The notes under the pieces: model-generated
What the model was told of the DNA's origin: nothing
The model's input: the letters and a program-made list of their open reading frames with translations, nothing else
The model's database searches: none
Position numbers and translations under genes: made by a program
Assembly (NCBI GenBank): GCA_014155875.1
Contig: JACEFZ010003424.1
Location: 17,656 to 81,655, forward strand
Reading direction: 5' to 3'
Source of the DNA: Cepaea nemoralis
Taxonomy: Eukaryota > Mollusca > Gastropoda > Stylommatophora > Helicidae
DNA length: 64,000 bases
Shown here: positions 9,773 to 21,228 of the stretch, piece by piece
Numbering within the stretch: position 1 is the first letter of the stretch
How the letters are laid out: each line of letters begins with the position of its first letter

Positions 9773-11218
9773 AAATAGGCCTTATCACCCATCTTAGAAC
9801 TCACGGCTCTACACTTTCATCCCCACTGGATGATATGAATGGTCTTCATCATTCTTGATGGACAAAAATACACATGTGTGTTGCTGTAATAAAGATAGTC
9901 CACGAATCGCATTTGTACGTACGCTGCCACAGGAAAGATGGTCCACGACTCGCATTCATATGTTGCCACAGTAAAGATGCACGTTCTGAACAAATATTAT
10001 CTTTAACTTATTTGCTGGTGCAATATCGGCAGGAAATTCTGAATAAATGTTTTATATGTCCGTTATAGAACGTCATTGTCAATCCCAACATTTACTGGCC
10101 GCATGTAATTTTCTAAGCAATTTTACGTTCAGTGTTGTTTTTCCCCTCATTACTTTCCTATACAATACTTCCAAATCACCTACAGCTGAATTCGAACAGC
10201 ATGTCGGGATTGTGCAATGCGTTCATAACCCCTAAGCCACAAGGACATTTTCAATATCTAATTATATCATTCTTAATATGGTATTGTAAGCAAGACACTA
10301 CCATCAGATATGAAGGGGAACTTGAGGAATTCAGAACTATTAAAATAGTTGTCGGACAACAATTTATTTTAGTTACAACTTCAAGTTTTCAACATTTACC
10401 GCCAGGCGTCACTGAGGATTACTCAGACACCAGGCAAAGAACAAAGGGGTTACATGTTAGTTTAATAATAGTATAAAAATAAAATTGTTTAATTCTGTCG
10501 TAGACACTGTGTAGACTGTCGATTTGACTCTCTTGTGGAAGTCTTCTAAAAGTGAATATATTTTGTGCAGGTTCGATTAGTTTTATCGTAACTATGAAGA
10601 CATGTGTTTATTATTATTCACTGAGCAGATTTTCTTGAACATCCAGATTGCTCAATCAATAGTGAACTGGACTCTGGAAACATTAAGCCAACAGGACGAT
10701 GGATCAAACTCTGACTATGACTTTATACTTAAAAAAGGAAAAGAAAATGAAAATGCAGAATATACAAAGTTAATAATGAAAAATCTCAAATGTAGGTGAA
10801 TGTTGCGGGCGAAAATATATGCAGTACGTTAAGGAGAAATAAAAATACGAACGAAATTTAGAGAGAAATTTGCGGGTGAAAAAAAAGCAAACAAAGTTAT
10901 ACAAAGAAAATAAAATCGATGCGCGGATTTCGGGGGGTGCGCGCGCAGATGCGGATTTCGGTGGGTGCGCGCGCAGGTGCGGACTTCGGTGGGTGCGCGT
11001 GCAGGTGCGAACTTCGGTGGGTGCGCGCGCAGGTGCGGACTTCGGTTGGTGCGCTCACAGGTGCGGACTTCGATGGGTGCGCGCGCAGGTGCGGACTTCG
11101 GTGGGTGCGCGCGCAGGTGCGGATTTCGGTGGGTGCGCGCGAAGGTGCCTTCATTTGGTAGGTGCGTAAATTGATTAGTGCATAATTTGGCAGAACTTGC
11201 CAGGTGCGTTTGCAGGAT
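9773..11218 (+). repeat. Tandem 2.15-kb unit, copy 2
   Basis: Collinear with copy 1: zinc-finger LINE 3' end (9773 onward), 39-bp units (9893-9975), SINE (10043-10245), unique spacer, AT-rich spacer, minisatellite (10919-11150). It lacks the 201-bp insertion of copy 1. Its minisatellite is shorter (about 8 units) and more varied. Confidence 0.85.
10919..11150. repeat. 28-bp minisatellite in copy 2, about 8 units
   Basis: Same unit as at 8973, but with substitutions in most units, such as GGACTTCGG for GGATTTCGG. The array in copy 1 is longer and more uniform, which suggests recent local expansion there. Confidence 0.9.
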
Positions 11219-11302
11219 TGCTCAATCAATAGTGAACTGGACTATGGAAACTTTAAGCCAACAGGATGATGGATCAAACCCTGACTATGACTTTATATTT
11301 TT
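11216..11302 (+). repeat. Third, partial 2.15-kb unit
   Basis: The 87 bases repeat the segment at 8698-8784 (ATTGCTCAATCAATAGTGAA onward) and follow directly on copy 2, showing a third unit truncated at both ends. Confidence 0.75.
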
Positions 11303-11739
11303 AATTATATTAAATTAATTATTAAATATTTTTTTATTTATAAGAGGAGAGGAAGAGGGGGAGGATAAGGAGGGAGAAGGAGAGGAGAAGGAGGAGATGG
11401 AGGAGGAGGAGGGGAGGTGGAGGAGTGGAGGAGGAGGAGTAGGGGGACGAGGAGGGGGACGAGGAGGTGGAGGATTAGGAGGAGGAGGATTATAACGCAT
11501 TTGCCTGTAGATAATTGTTGCGAGAAATATGCAACAATTTTACATATATAACAATGCTATTAAAAGTTATGTCCCCAACTATATATAAATAATAATATAA
11601 ATTAAAATATTAAATAATATTAAGTAAATAACTGTTTGTACACTAACAATCTATGCCAGTTGGCAGCACGGAAATGAGAAGAAGACGTGTAGAAAATTTC
11701 ATCTCAATCGGATGGACCGTTCGCGAACGTATAAATAAC
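11303..11739. repeat. AT-rich spacer with (GGA)-rich tract
   Basis: A purine-rich tract of imperfect GGA/GGAGG repeats runs from 11342 to 11494. The rest is AT-rich; no gene is seen. Confidence 0.8.
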
Positions 11740-12012
11740 ATAAACACATACAGACATCGCCTTTTATATAAAAGATTTATCGAAGTTATCTACAACTACA
11801 TGCTTTATAAACAATATTATAAGACCTTCAAGGCAACTTTAAAGGTTTTGTAAAAATGATGGATATCTTTTAGATATGTGAGAATTTTCTAACACATTTT
11901 CTTATTTCTTTTCGATTAAAGATTCATTGTTTTATCCTATTTATTGTTATAGTAACATTCATTGCAAAATGTGTTAAGAAATTATTTTCCAGTCTGTTTT
12001 GCAGGCCAATTT
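11740..12012 (+). repeat. R module e, diverged copy
   Basis: Matches the module e sequences at 19500-19680 and 29640-29890 (GAAGTTATCTACAACTACAT, TGAGAATTTTCTAAC). It ends in the stem-loop CCAGTCTGTTTTGCAGGCC (about 11989-12007). Confidence 0.65.
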
Positions 12013-12074
12013 AAGAAAAGAATGTTAGTTGCATTTCCTTAGCAAGACTTCGCAGTTCACCCAAGCTGCTGCTC

Positions 12075-12273
12075 CACCTCCTCCTCCTCCTCCTCCTCCT
12101 CCTCCTCCTCCTCCTCCTCCTTGTGTGTGTGTGCGTGTGTCTCCTTCTCCTTCTCCGTCTTCTTCTTCTTCTTCTTCTTCTTCTTCTTCTTCTTCTTCTT
12201 CTTCTTCTTCTTCTTCTTCTTCTTCTTCTTCTTCTTCTTCTTCTTCTTCTTCTTCTTCTTCTTCTTCTTCTTC
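12075..12273. repeat. (TCC)n and (TTC)n microsatellites
   Basis: A (TCC)n run at 12075-12121, a short GT-rich break, then about 40 TTC units to 12273. The TTC run directly adjoins a LINE 3' UTR that has a GAA tail elsewhere (15836), so it is probably an expanded retrotransposon tail. The proline/serine ORF across it is not a gene. Confidence 0.9.
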
Positions 12274-12410
12274 TTTCGTTTGCTTGAAATATGCCTATAA
12301 CTACAATGTGTTGTGTGGGTGCCCTCGTATCATTGCTTTTAGTTCTATATTGCTCTTAATTTTGGATATTGTTGATGTCATTTAACCACAACTGTCTGGC
12401 ATTCTTTTTC
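12274..12410 (-). repeat. LINE 3' UTR remnant
   Basis: On the minus strand the stretch before the GAA tail (TATTTCAAGCAAACGAAAG) matches the 3' UTR of the LINE at 15836-15880. The remaining bases join it to the endonuclease fragment at 12411; whether both belong to one internally deleted element is uncertain. Confidence 0.55.
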
Positions 12411-13095
12411 CTAAGTGACTGCTTCTTCACATTTTTTATTGAACCATCTGTTCTTTCTATGCGTGGTTAACACACCGAGACATTCTTCAGCTGTAGTTTG
12501 AATTGTATTCTTGATGTTCAACCTAGTTTGGTCAACGCTTTCCTCCAACGGGTTTTGTAGAATTTCAAGTTCACATTTGATTTCATCTGCAAATTTTTCT
12601 TTGACTGTACTTTCTTGTATTTTGTCTCTGCTATATGTTGGGTGTAACTTTTGTAGTTTAGCATATAAAGCTCTCTTAAGTTTTATTTTAAATTTTGCTC
12701 CAACGAGGAAGTGGTCGCTGTGGTACTCAGCTCCTCTATAACTTCTAACTTGTTGTATGTTTGATGCATTTTTGTTGTTAATTAAAATGTGATCTATTTG
12801 ATTATAGGTTCTCTTGTCACATGATTTCCAAGTTTGTTTATGTATATCCTTTCTTTGCAGTCTGGTACTGCTGACCTGCAGTCCTTTGGCTTCTGCTAGG
12901 TTGATGACTCTCCATCCATTGTGATTTGTAGTTGTATGTAGGCTTTCCATACCAGTAATTTTTTTATAAGTTTCCTCTCTACTTATTTTTGCATTGAAGT
13001 CTCCAAGCACAATCAGGATATCCTGTTTGGAGGTTTCCTCTATGACATCTTCCAGATCATTATAAAAGTCTTCTTTAATATCATCAGTGTTGTCT
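12411..13095 (-). pseudogene. LINE endonuclease (APE-type) fragment
   Basis: The minus strand reads VLGDFNAKI (metal-binding loop; the ORF starts at its Met-Leu-Gly variant), KRTYNQIDHILINNK and EYHSDHFLVGAKFKIKL, in the order of the C-terminal half of an APE-like endonuclease, followed by a linker to RT. Upstream codons [17 protein letters not shown] can be read to about 13090. The N-terminal half and all of RT are missing. The nuclease nicks target DNA in LINE retrotransposition; here it is a relic. An RTE-like clade is likely but unproven. Confidence 0.75.
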
Positions 13096-13162
13096 CTTAC
13101 TTAAATATACATATATATATTAGGACAGAAAATCAATATTGTCTCTTATATATATGTATGTA

Positions 13163-15314
<2,152 letters not shown>

Positions 15315-15330
15315 TGTATAAGGGAGAAAA

Positions 15331-15575
15331 ATGGCGTACGTTATGCTTGTGACCAAAGAAGACGATGATGATTTCGAAATTGATGAAGAGGGAGACCAGG
15401 GTCTCCAGAAACTCAAAGAAAAGGAAAAGGAAGGGGTTTTGGCGGAGAGGGTCCAACTCGAAGTGATGTTGATCAGTTCGAGGGCATGGAAATAGATGTT
15501 GATGAATCTGAAGGTCCAGGCAAACAGAGATCTTTTGAAGGTTGGATTTTGTTTGTAATTGGTGTTAATGAGGAG
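15331..15575 (+). pseudogene. RBM8A: RBM8A/Y14-like N-terminus, frameshifted
   Basis: From the ATG at 15331 the frame reads an acidic N-terminus with [14 protein letters not shown], then LQKLKEKEK. After a frame change inside an A/G-rich stretch (about 15418-15445) it continues [33 protein letters not shown] and [14 protein letters not shown]. This is the order of RNA-binding protein 8A (Y14): acidic N-terminus, KLKEKAKKRKGRGFG-type basic patch, then RNP2 of the RRM (GWILFVTGV in known members). Y14 pairs with MAGOH in the exon junction complex. Homology stops at 15575, where a long (GT)n begins. It may be a truncated retrocopy; alternatively it is a 5' exon with a GT-rich intron start and a sequencing indel. 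The frameshift and lack of the rest of the RRM favour a relic. Confidence 0.75.
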
Positions 15576-15576
15576 C

Positions 15577-15593
15577 GTGTGTGTGTGTGTGTG

Positions 15594-15642
<49 letters not shown>

Positions 15643-15645
15643 TGC

Positions 15646-15689
<44 letters not shown>
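15577..15689. repeat. (GT)n microsatellite with GCGT core
   Basis: GT run interrupted in the middle by six GCGT units. It truncates the RBM8A-like coding sequence. Confidence 0.95.
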
Positions 15690-15690
<1 letters not shown>

Positions 15691-15835
15691 CATTATTTAA
15701 GTTTTACAATTGTTGAAGACATTCTTAAAATGGGGTGTTATGCTAACAGATTCACAAGTGGGGCTGGATTACTTTGATATCTCAAGTTGTGTTGTCATTA
15801 CTTCGATTGTGTTCTTATCTTTAATATGAAAATTC
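15690..15835. other. Short unassigned spacer
   Basis: No continuation of the RBM8A-like sequence and no repeat match recognised. Confidence 0.4.
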
Positions 15836-16115
15836 TTCTTCTTCTTTCGTTCGCTTGAAATACATCTATAACTGCAATGTTGTCTCCTGTATGAACCTAA
15901 CAGTATTTTTTAGTTCACTCAGCGATCCATAGAGTTTATCTTCCACTGTTGTCTCTCTAGGCCAGAAGGTATGCTTGGGTATGTTGCAGTTTGGGCATTC
16001 TTGGAGTATGTGCTCTGCTGTCTGCGGCCCCAAACCACATGTGCACATGACTGAGTCACCAATCTTGAATTTTGTAATATGTGGTTGCGTAATCTGTTGT
16101 GCCCTATTCTACGGC
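15836..16115 (-). pseudogene. C-terminus and 3' UTR of an RNase H LINE, GAA tail
   Basis: The minus strand reads IILRRRIGHNRLRNHI, then in another frame the zinc-knuckle-like CTCGLGPQTAEHILQECP and a tail ending FIQETTLQL. After a short UTR a GAA tail ends at 15836. The CxCG...H....C motif after a GHNRL segment is typical of LINE proteins with RNase H. One frameshift separates the two parts. It continues at 16509 beyond an inserted SINE. Confidence 0.7.
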
Positions 16116-16125
16116 GCAGAATAAT

Positions 16126-16498
16126 TGATTTATTTTTTGTTTCGGGATTTGAGATGTTTAAATATTGATCACAACCCGCTAATTGCAACGCTGATCGCAT
16201 TCCGGTATGAACCTAAGGCCTATCCACGTCAATGTGGAGGCACTAGACTCGAGTTTCGCTCTCGTTTGAGCTCTTCAGTAGTGCTTATCCTTGACCGGAC
16301 CCGGAAACAAACCCCGGATCACTGGCGCGTGAAGCGGGTGTGTAAACACTAGACCACGTGGCACACGCTGGACACGGCCAAATTATCAAAACAGAATACT
16401 GCAACGTCACCCATGGTAGGCTGTAGCACAAGATTTGATGTCCGTCAATCGATGTGGACCCGAACGATCAGGTCTTCTCACTGGCAAGTCAAACCAGG
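16126..16498 (-). repeat. SINE family B, full-length copy defined by target repeats
   Basis: Flanked by perfect GCAGAATAAT at 16116-16125 and 16499-16508. On the minus strand it starts CCTGGTTTGACTTGCCAGTG, carries a tRNA-like segment (A-box-like TGGTCTAGTGTT; B-box-like GGGTTTGTTTCC, about 16300-16365), and ends with AACCAAATAAATCA-type sequence, here AAAAAATAAATCA. At 373 bp it is long for a SINE. It interrupts the RNase H LINE described on both sides. Other copies: 16835-17040, 17867-18190, 18219-18530, 23421-23800, 62950-63345. Confidence 0.85.
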
Positions 16499-16508
16499 CA
16501 GAATAATG

Positions 16509-16820
<312 letters not shown>

Positions 16821-16834
16821 GCTTGAGAAGATTG

Positions 16835-17040
16835 TTACATATTTTTTTACAGGACATCACAGTCAACCTCAGCATTTTTATGGCTGTTTGTCATACTGAT
16901 TTATTTGGTTGTTTCGGGATTTGAGTTTTGAAGATTGAGCTACAACCCCCACAGGCAACGCTGATCGCATCGGGTACGAACCTTGGACCTTGTCCTCGTC
17001 AGGTTGGAAGCACTAGACTCGAGTTTTTCTCGCGTTTAAG
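16835..17040 (-). repeat. SINE B, partial, with extended 3' end
   Basis: Shares ACTGATTTATTTGGTTGTTT and ACGAACCTTGGACCTTGTC with the copies at 23421 and 62950. It keeps the 3' extension ACAGGACATCACAGTCAACC that is also the 3' end of SINE A. The tRNA-like head is missing. Confidence 0.7.
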
Positions 17041-17418
17041 CATCTTCACGATCGACAGGCTTCTCGATTTCTTAGGCGTGAAGCTCATCCTGCACCAGTG
17101 AATCAGATCGTCCAGTCTGAGGAGGATGCTGCGCCCATCACTCTCCTTCGGTGTCAGGATTGTCGGATCGTCCATGAAGGCCTTCAGCAGCGGAATGTTC
17201 CGTTCCTCGCTGAGATTCTGACCGTGTGCGTAGCCGGATGCCGCATCCAGGATGACCTGCATGGCCATGACAAATAGCATCGGCGAAATCGTACATCCCA
17301 TGGCAATACCCACCTGCAGGTCGATCCATCTGGTCGTGAACGTCTTGGTCGAGAAACGGAGAGAGAAGCCCGAGAAGTACTGCATAAGCATAATAGAATA
17401 TAATGGAGCGAAGAGCAC
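17041..17418 (-). pseudogene. Reverse transcriptase fragment with FMDD box
   Basis: The minus strand reads WIDLQVGIAMGCTISPMLF (motif B region), ASGYAHGQ, then PLLKAFMDDPTIL, where FMDD replaces the usual YADD, followed by WCRMSFTPKKSRSLSI (motif D/thumb). Motif A and everything upstream are missing. It differs from every other RT in the window in sequence and in catalytic box. Related RTs with LKAFMDD exist in other animals, but I cannot place the clade. The reading frame shown has no stop, but the element is clearly partial. Confidence 0.65.
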
Positions 17419-17520
17419 TAAACAGCGCAGGATACACGTAAAAGAAAGTTGAGTAGTATCCAGGTATGACGAGACGTTTTAGAGACGGAAAGACGTAAGA
17501 TAGCAGCAATAACAAACATG

Positions 17521-17655
17521 GAGAGAAGGCGTCTTGAAGTCAACCAGAGAAGGCATCTTGAAGTCAACCAGAGAAGCCGTCTTGAAGTCAACCAGAGAAG
17601 CCGTCTTGAAGTCAACCAGAGAAGCCGTCTTGAAGTCAACCAGAGAAGACATGTT
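17521..17655. repeat. 24-bp minisatellite, about 5.5 units
   Basis: Units contain CTTGAAGTCAACCAGAGAAG and are almost identical. Because 24 is a multiple of three, both strands show 8-residue peptide repeats (LVDFKTAS on the minus strand). There is no sign that they are translated. Confidence 0.9.
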
Positions 17656-17679
17656 TGAATATTCTAAAGACAATATCTC

Positions 17680-17866
17680 TCACCGTCGCCAGTCTATGGC
17701 CGGGTCGCTTTTTTTGTCTCGATTATATTAAGCCATTCTGGCTTAATTCGTTTCCACATCCCCTTTTCCCTTCAAGTTTCCTAGTGGTCACTAAATTTTC
17801 AAGTTTATTTCTGATCGTACCATGATTTGTAAACACAACTAGACTTAAATATTGAGCACAACCCAC
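17680..17866 (-). repeat. R module a (left part)
   Basis: Matches 21740-21900 and 55615-55790. The reverse strand keeps LINE codons such as KLENLVTTRKLNGK. It is split from its continuation at 18531 by two SINE B copies. Confidence 0.7.
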
Positions 17867-18530
17867 TACTGGCAACGCTGATCGTATTTTGGTATGAACC
17901 TAAGGCCTATCCACATCAATGTGGAAGCACTAGACTCGAGTTTCGCTCTCGTTTGAGCTCGTCAGTAATGCATATCCTTGACCGGACCCGGAAACAAACC
18001 CCGGATCACTAGCGTGTGAAACGGGTGTGTAACAACGCGGCACACGCTGGACACGGCCAAGTTATCATAACAGAAGATTACGTCACCCATCGTAGGCTGT
18101 AGCTCAAGATTTGCCCGATCGCCGCGACTGACGTCCGTCAATTGACGTGGACCCGAACGATCAGGTCTTCTCACTGGCAAGGCACACCAGGCCGCCTAAA
18201 GTCCAGCGAGTAATAATCAAATTGATTTATTTGGTTGTTTCGGGATTTGAGATTTAAATATTGAGCACAACCAACTAATGGCAACGCTAATCGTATTCTG
18301 GTATGAACCTAAGGCCTATCCACGTCAATGTGGAAGCACTAGACTCGAGTTTCGCTCTCGTTTCAGCTCGTCAGTAGTGCATATCCTTGACCAGACCCGG
18401 AAACAAACCCCTGATCACTGGCGTGTGAAGCGAGTGTGTAACCACGCGGCACACGCTGGACGCGACCAAATTACCGCAACAGAATATTACAACGTCACCC
18501 ATCGTAGGCTGTAGCTCAAGATTTGCCCGA
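17867..18530 (-). repeat. Two SINE B copies in direct tandem
   Basis: Copy one spans about 17867-18190 and copy two about 18219-18530; both keep the tRNA-like segment and ACTAGACTCGAGTTTCGCTC. Together they sit inside R module a, whose uninterrupted form is seen at 21870-21920. This fits either two insertions at one site or an inserted dimer. Confidence 0.8.
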
Positions 18531-18921
18531 TTTTGCCAGAAAACAATTGACTGTTTGCGTTTAACTTTTAAAACATTTAAAGTTTGTTTTTTTTAATTGA
18601 AGGAACTTTCCCATTCGTTTTTCTCTCCACCCATGGCATTCTTTGAATGTTCCTCAGAAATCTTATTTCTACTGCATGTTTCCGAGCTTGTCTGCGGCGA
18701 AGATGTAGAAGTGTAAACAATATAAAATAACACGAAGTAGTGCAGTTTTACAAGAAAACAATGACAGAAAACAAAGGACGTTGCGACGACTAGCCTTCAT
18801 CAGCCAAGTACGACCAGGGAGGCCAGATCCATAGTGAAATTCTGCCTCGTTGCAGATCCGAACTCCTTGACCACAGAGCCGACAGGCGAGCATCTAGCCT
18901 CCACGCTAGCTCGGCTTCCGT
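18531..18921 (-). repeat. R module a end plus SINE family C
   Basis: After the module a remainder (CCCATTCGTTTTTCTCTCC), SINE C occupies about 18688-18921. On the minus strand its head reads GGAAGCCGAGCTAGCGTGG and carries an A-box-like TGGAGGCTAGATGCTCGC and a B-box-like segment. The intact B-box GAGTTCGAATC is better seen in the 22046-22282 copy. Body landmark: CGTCGCAACGTCCTTTG. Confidence 0.7.
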
Positions 18922-19680
18922 GTCGAAAGCGTACTTGCAACTGACAAATATACGCTTTCTTGCGTATAGTGGGACATTCTAACGAAATATTTGTGTGATG
19001 GATTTGAGAGGACGAAATGTTGTCAACTAAAGGGGAACAATCTAATCAGATGAATAGTACTATTGTTCCAAGAGAAATAACTCACACAATATTACTAGAA
19101 ACGGTTGTTTGTAGGTTCTGACAATAAAATCTTAATGTTTGAAAATGATACCTACAACTCCTATTGATATGCATCTTTTGAATGTAAACCGCATTAATGT
19201 CTGCGAAGAATTAATCTATGTAATGTAATAAATAGTATGCAGTCAGTACACAAACAATTAGAGAATCTTGCCGCATTGACAGTCTGGGGATCTTATTGTA
19301 TTTTGTAAATGTAAAAGAAAACACTGCAACGCACCATGTAAAAACACAGTTTTGTACGTAATACAACTACATTAAATAGAAAGACATGTAATTACACTAT
19401 TGCCAATGGACATAACAACATAAGTTATTTCAAGGGACATAACTTACAGTAGGATGACTGTGATATGTAATTTAAATAATTGTAGTATTCGTCTTAATCT
19501 TTTATAAACTTTGTACTGAAGTTATCTACAGCTATATGTTTTTTTAATAAAACAGTAAACAGCTTTAAGATATCTTGGAAAATTCATACAAATAATAGCT
19601 TTATTTTATTTGCGTGGAAATGTTCTAACTCATTGTTTATTTCTTCTCAATATAATATTTAAGGTGTTATCCTTTTAATG
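18922..19680 (+). repeat. R modules d-e
   Basis: Landmarks CGAAATATTTGTGTGATGG, CCAAGAGAAATAACTCACAC (empty site of the SINE A at 22442), and GCATTAATGTCTGCGAAGAA. The module ends abruptly at 19680, where a LINE endonuclease ORF begins, without the terminal hairpin. Confidence 0.75.
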
Positions 19681-21117
19681 TTAGTTCTTCCATTGACCTG
19701 GTGTTTTCCCTGAGTGCCATATTTTATTGTATAGTGTTGTTATCGTCAGAATTGTTTTCCTTGGTACCCTTTTGAGTATTGTATAGTTTAGAATGTCCAC
19801 TCCTGCTGCTGTGTCCTCTTTTTCTTTAATGGCAGATATAAACTCGTCGATTGTTATGTCCGTGTCCATGTAGAAGTCCTCTAATTTTTCATGTTGTATT
19901 TCCGCTGATTCCCTTATGAACTTCTCTCGTCTCACTCTCTCCTGCTCGCCCATCGCCTTATGTGAGCAGACTTCGTAGAAGTATTCTCCAAATGCTTCTG
20001 CTTTTTCTTTGTCTGTTATTGCCCGTTTTGGGAATTTTATTGTTGCTATCTTGCTCTTAGTCTGGCTTCTTTTTATGGTTTTTATTTGCTCCCACACTTC
20101 TTTTTTTGGTGTGTCTGGTGACAGTTTTTGACAGTATTTCTTCCATGCCGTTTCTTTGGCTTTTTTAATTTTTCTGTTAGCTTCGTTCCTGCATTCTTTG
20201 TACGCATTATAATTCTCCACTGTCCTCATTCTTCTGTAGTGTTGGAGTGTTTTCTTTCTTTCCTTCAGAGCTTCTGTGCATTTAGGGGTCCCCCATCCAG
20301 CTGGCTGTTTGTTCCACTGTTTTCCCGTTGTCCGTGTATTCTGTGTGTTGCCAGTCAGGTGTGCTGGCATGTTTTTGTTCGGGATGTGTTTTACTGCTGC
20401 ACGGAGGATGGTGTTGGTGATTCTTTCCGTGTAATTATCTATGTCTTCTCCTTCTGTCTGTTCTAACGCCATCCCCTCCATCTCTTCTCGGAACTGTTCC
20501 CATCTCGCTTTCTTGAAGGTGAAAGTCAGTTTGTTGCTTTCCTGGCGTGTCTGTGCTCTTCTGTTTATGTCGGTTATGATTGGAAGGTGGTCACTGTTGG
20601 AGTCCTCCTTTACGTCCCAGTGGCTCCTTATCAGGTCAGGTGTAACAATTGTCAAATCGATTGCTGTGTCGTAATTCTCCGGATTGGGGTCTATTCGTGT
20701 CATGGAGCCATCGTTCAGTACCGTCAGCTGGTTATCTTCTATAAATGTCATAAGTTTAATCCCCGCCATGTTGCTGCTTGTTCCACCCCACATTGGGTGT
20801 TGACAGCTAACATCGCCAACCACTATCGTTGATGTTTTGATTCTGTTTTTAGTCTCTGCCAGGTCCTCATTTTCCATTTTTCCCGTGGGGCAGTAGATGT
20901 TGATGACGTTCAGGTTGTGGGGCTGGCTCGCAATTTCCGCTGCAATCCCTTCAAAGTTCGTTGTTCTGAATGTCTCGTGTGATATAATCTGTAATTTATC
21001 TTGTATGAGTAGTGCCACTCCTCCTCCTCTAGTTTCTGTCCTGTCGTTCCTGAGCAATCCTGAATCCCCTGCAGTTAAAGTTATCCTTGGGTTTGAGGAA
21101 TGTTTCCTGTATGGCAT
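19681..21117 (-). CDS. LINE endonuclease plus start of RT (3'-truncated)
   Basis: A 478-codon open frame on the minus strand. Endonuclease signatures: RGGGVALLIQDKL, INIYCPTGK, TIVVGDVSCQHPMWGG (GDFN-type loop with S for N), SNSDHLPIITDI. It continues through a charged linker (KAKETAWKKYCQKLS, a typical spacer before RT) into TAAGVDILNYTILKRV and GKTPGQWKN, the start of the RT fingers, then ends at 19681. The style is that of Jockey/I-group LINEs. The missing end is the 3' end, unlike ordinary truncated LINEs. The first residues of the endonuclease lie in another frame at 21029-21228. Confidence 0.75.
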   Translation of the reverse strand: MPYRKHSSNPRITLTAGDSGLLRNDRTETRGGGVALLIQDKLQIISHETFRTTNFEGIAAEIASQPHNLNVINIYCPTGKMENEDLAETKNRIKTSTIVVGDVSCQHPMWGGTSSNMAGIKLMTFIEDNQLTVLNDGSMTRIDPNPENYDTAIDLTIVTPDLIRSHWDVKEDSNSDHLPIITDINRRAQTRQESNKLTFTFKKARWEQFREEMEGMALEQTEGEDIDNYTERITNTILRAAVKHIPNKNMPAHLTGNTQNTRTTGKQWNKQPAGWGTPKCTEALKERKKTLQHYRRMRTVENYNAYKECRNEANRKIKKAKETAWKKYCQKLSPDTPKKEVWEQIKTIKRSQTKSKIATIKFPKRAITDKEKAEAFGEYFYEVCSHKAMGEQERVRREKFIRESAEIQHEKLEDFYMDTDITIDEFISAIKEKEDTAAGVDILNYTILKRVPRKTILTITTLYNKIWHSGKTPGQWKN

Positions 21118-21228
21118 AAATGCTGTTTTCCCTGCCTAGTTGTTCCATGGTGCCGGGGAAGTTTGTTTTCATGCCTCTGCAGTTCCATTGTATTATTCTT
21201 ATATGGTCCTTTCCCATGGTGAATGCAT
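21029..21228 (-). pseudogene. Endonuclease N-terminus, frameshifted from main ORF
   Basis: The frame reads HIRIIQWNCRGMKTNFP and YAIQETFLKPKDNF, the canonical opening of APE-type LINE endonucleases (WNCRG...QE). It overlaps the downstream ORF in a different frame, so a single indel near 21050-21110 separates them. Upstream sequence at 21229 is R module c. Confidence 0.75.

Noticed and set aside
12029..12385. 118-codon proline/serine-rich ORF
   Set aside because: Encoded by (TCC)n and (TTC)n microsatellites.
17418..17731. Peptide-repeat protein (LVDFKTAS or KSTREAVL)
   Set aside because: Open only because the 24-bp unit is a multiple of three; no start context or domain.
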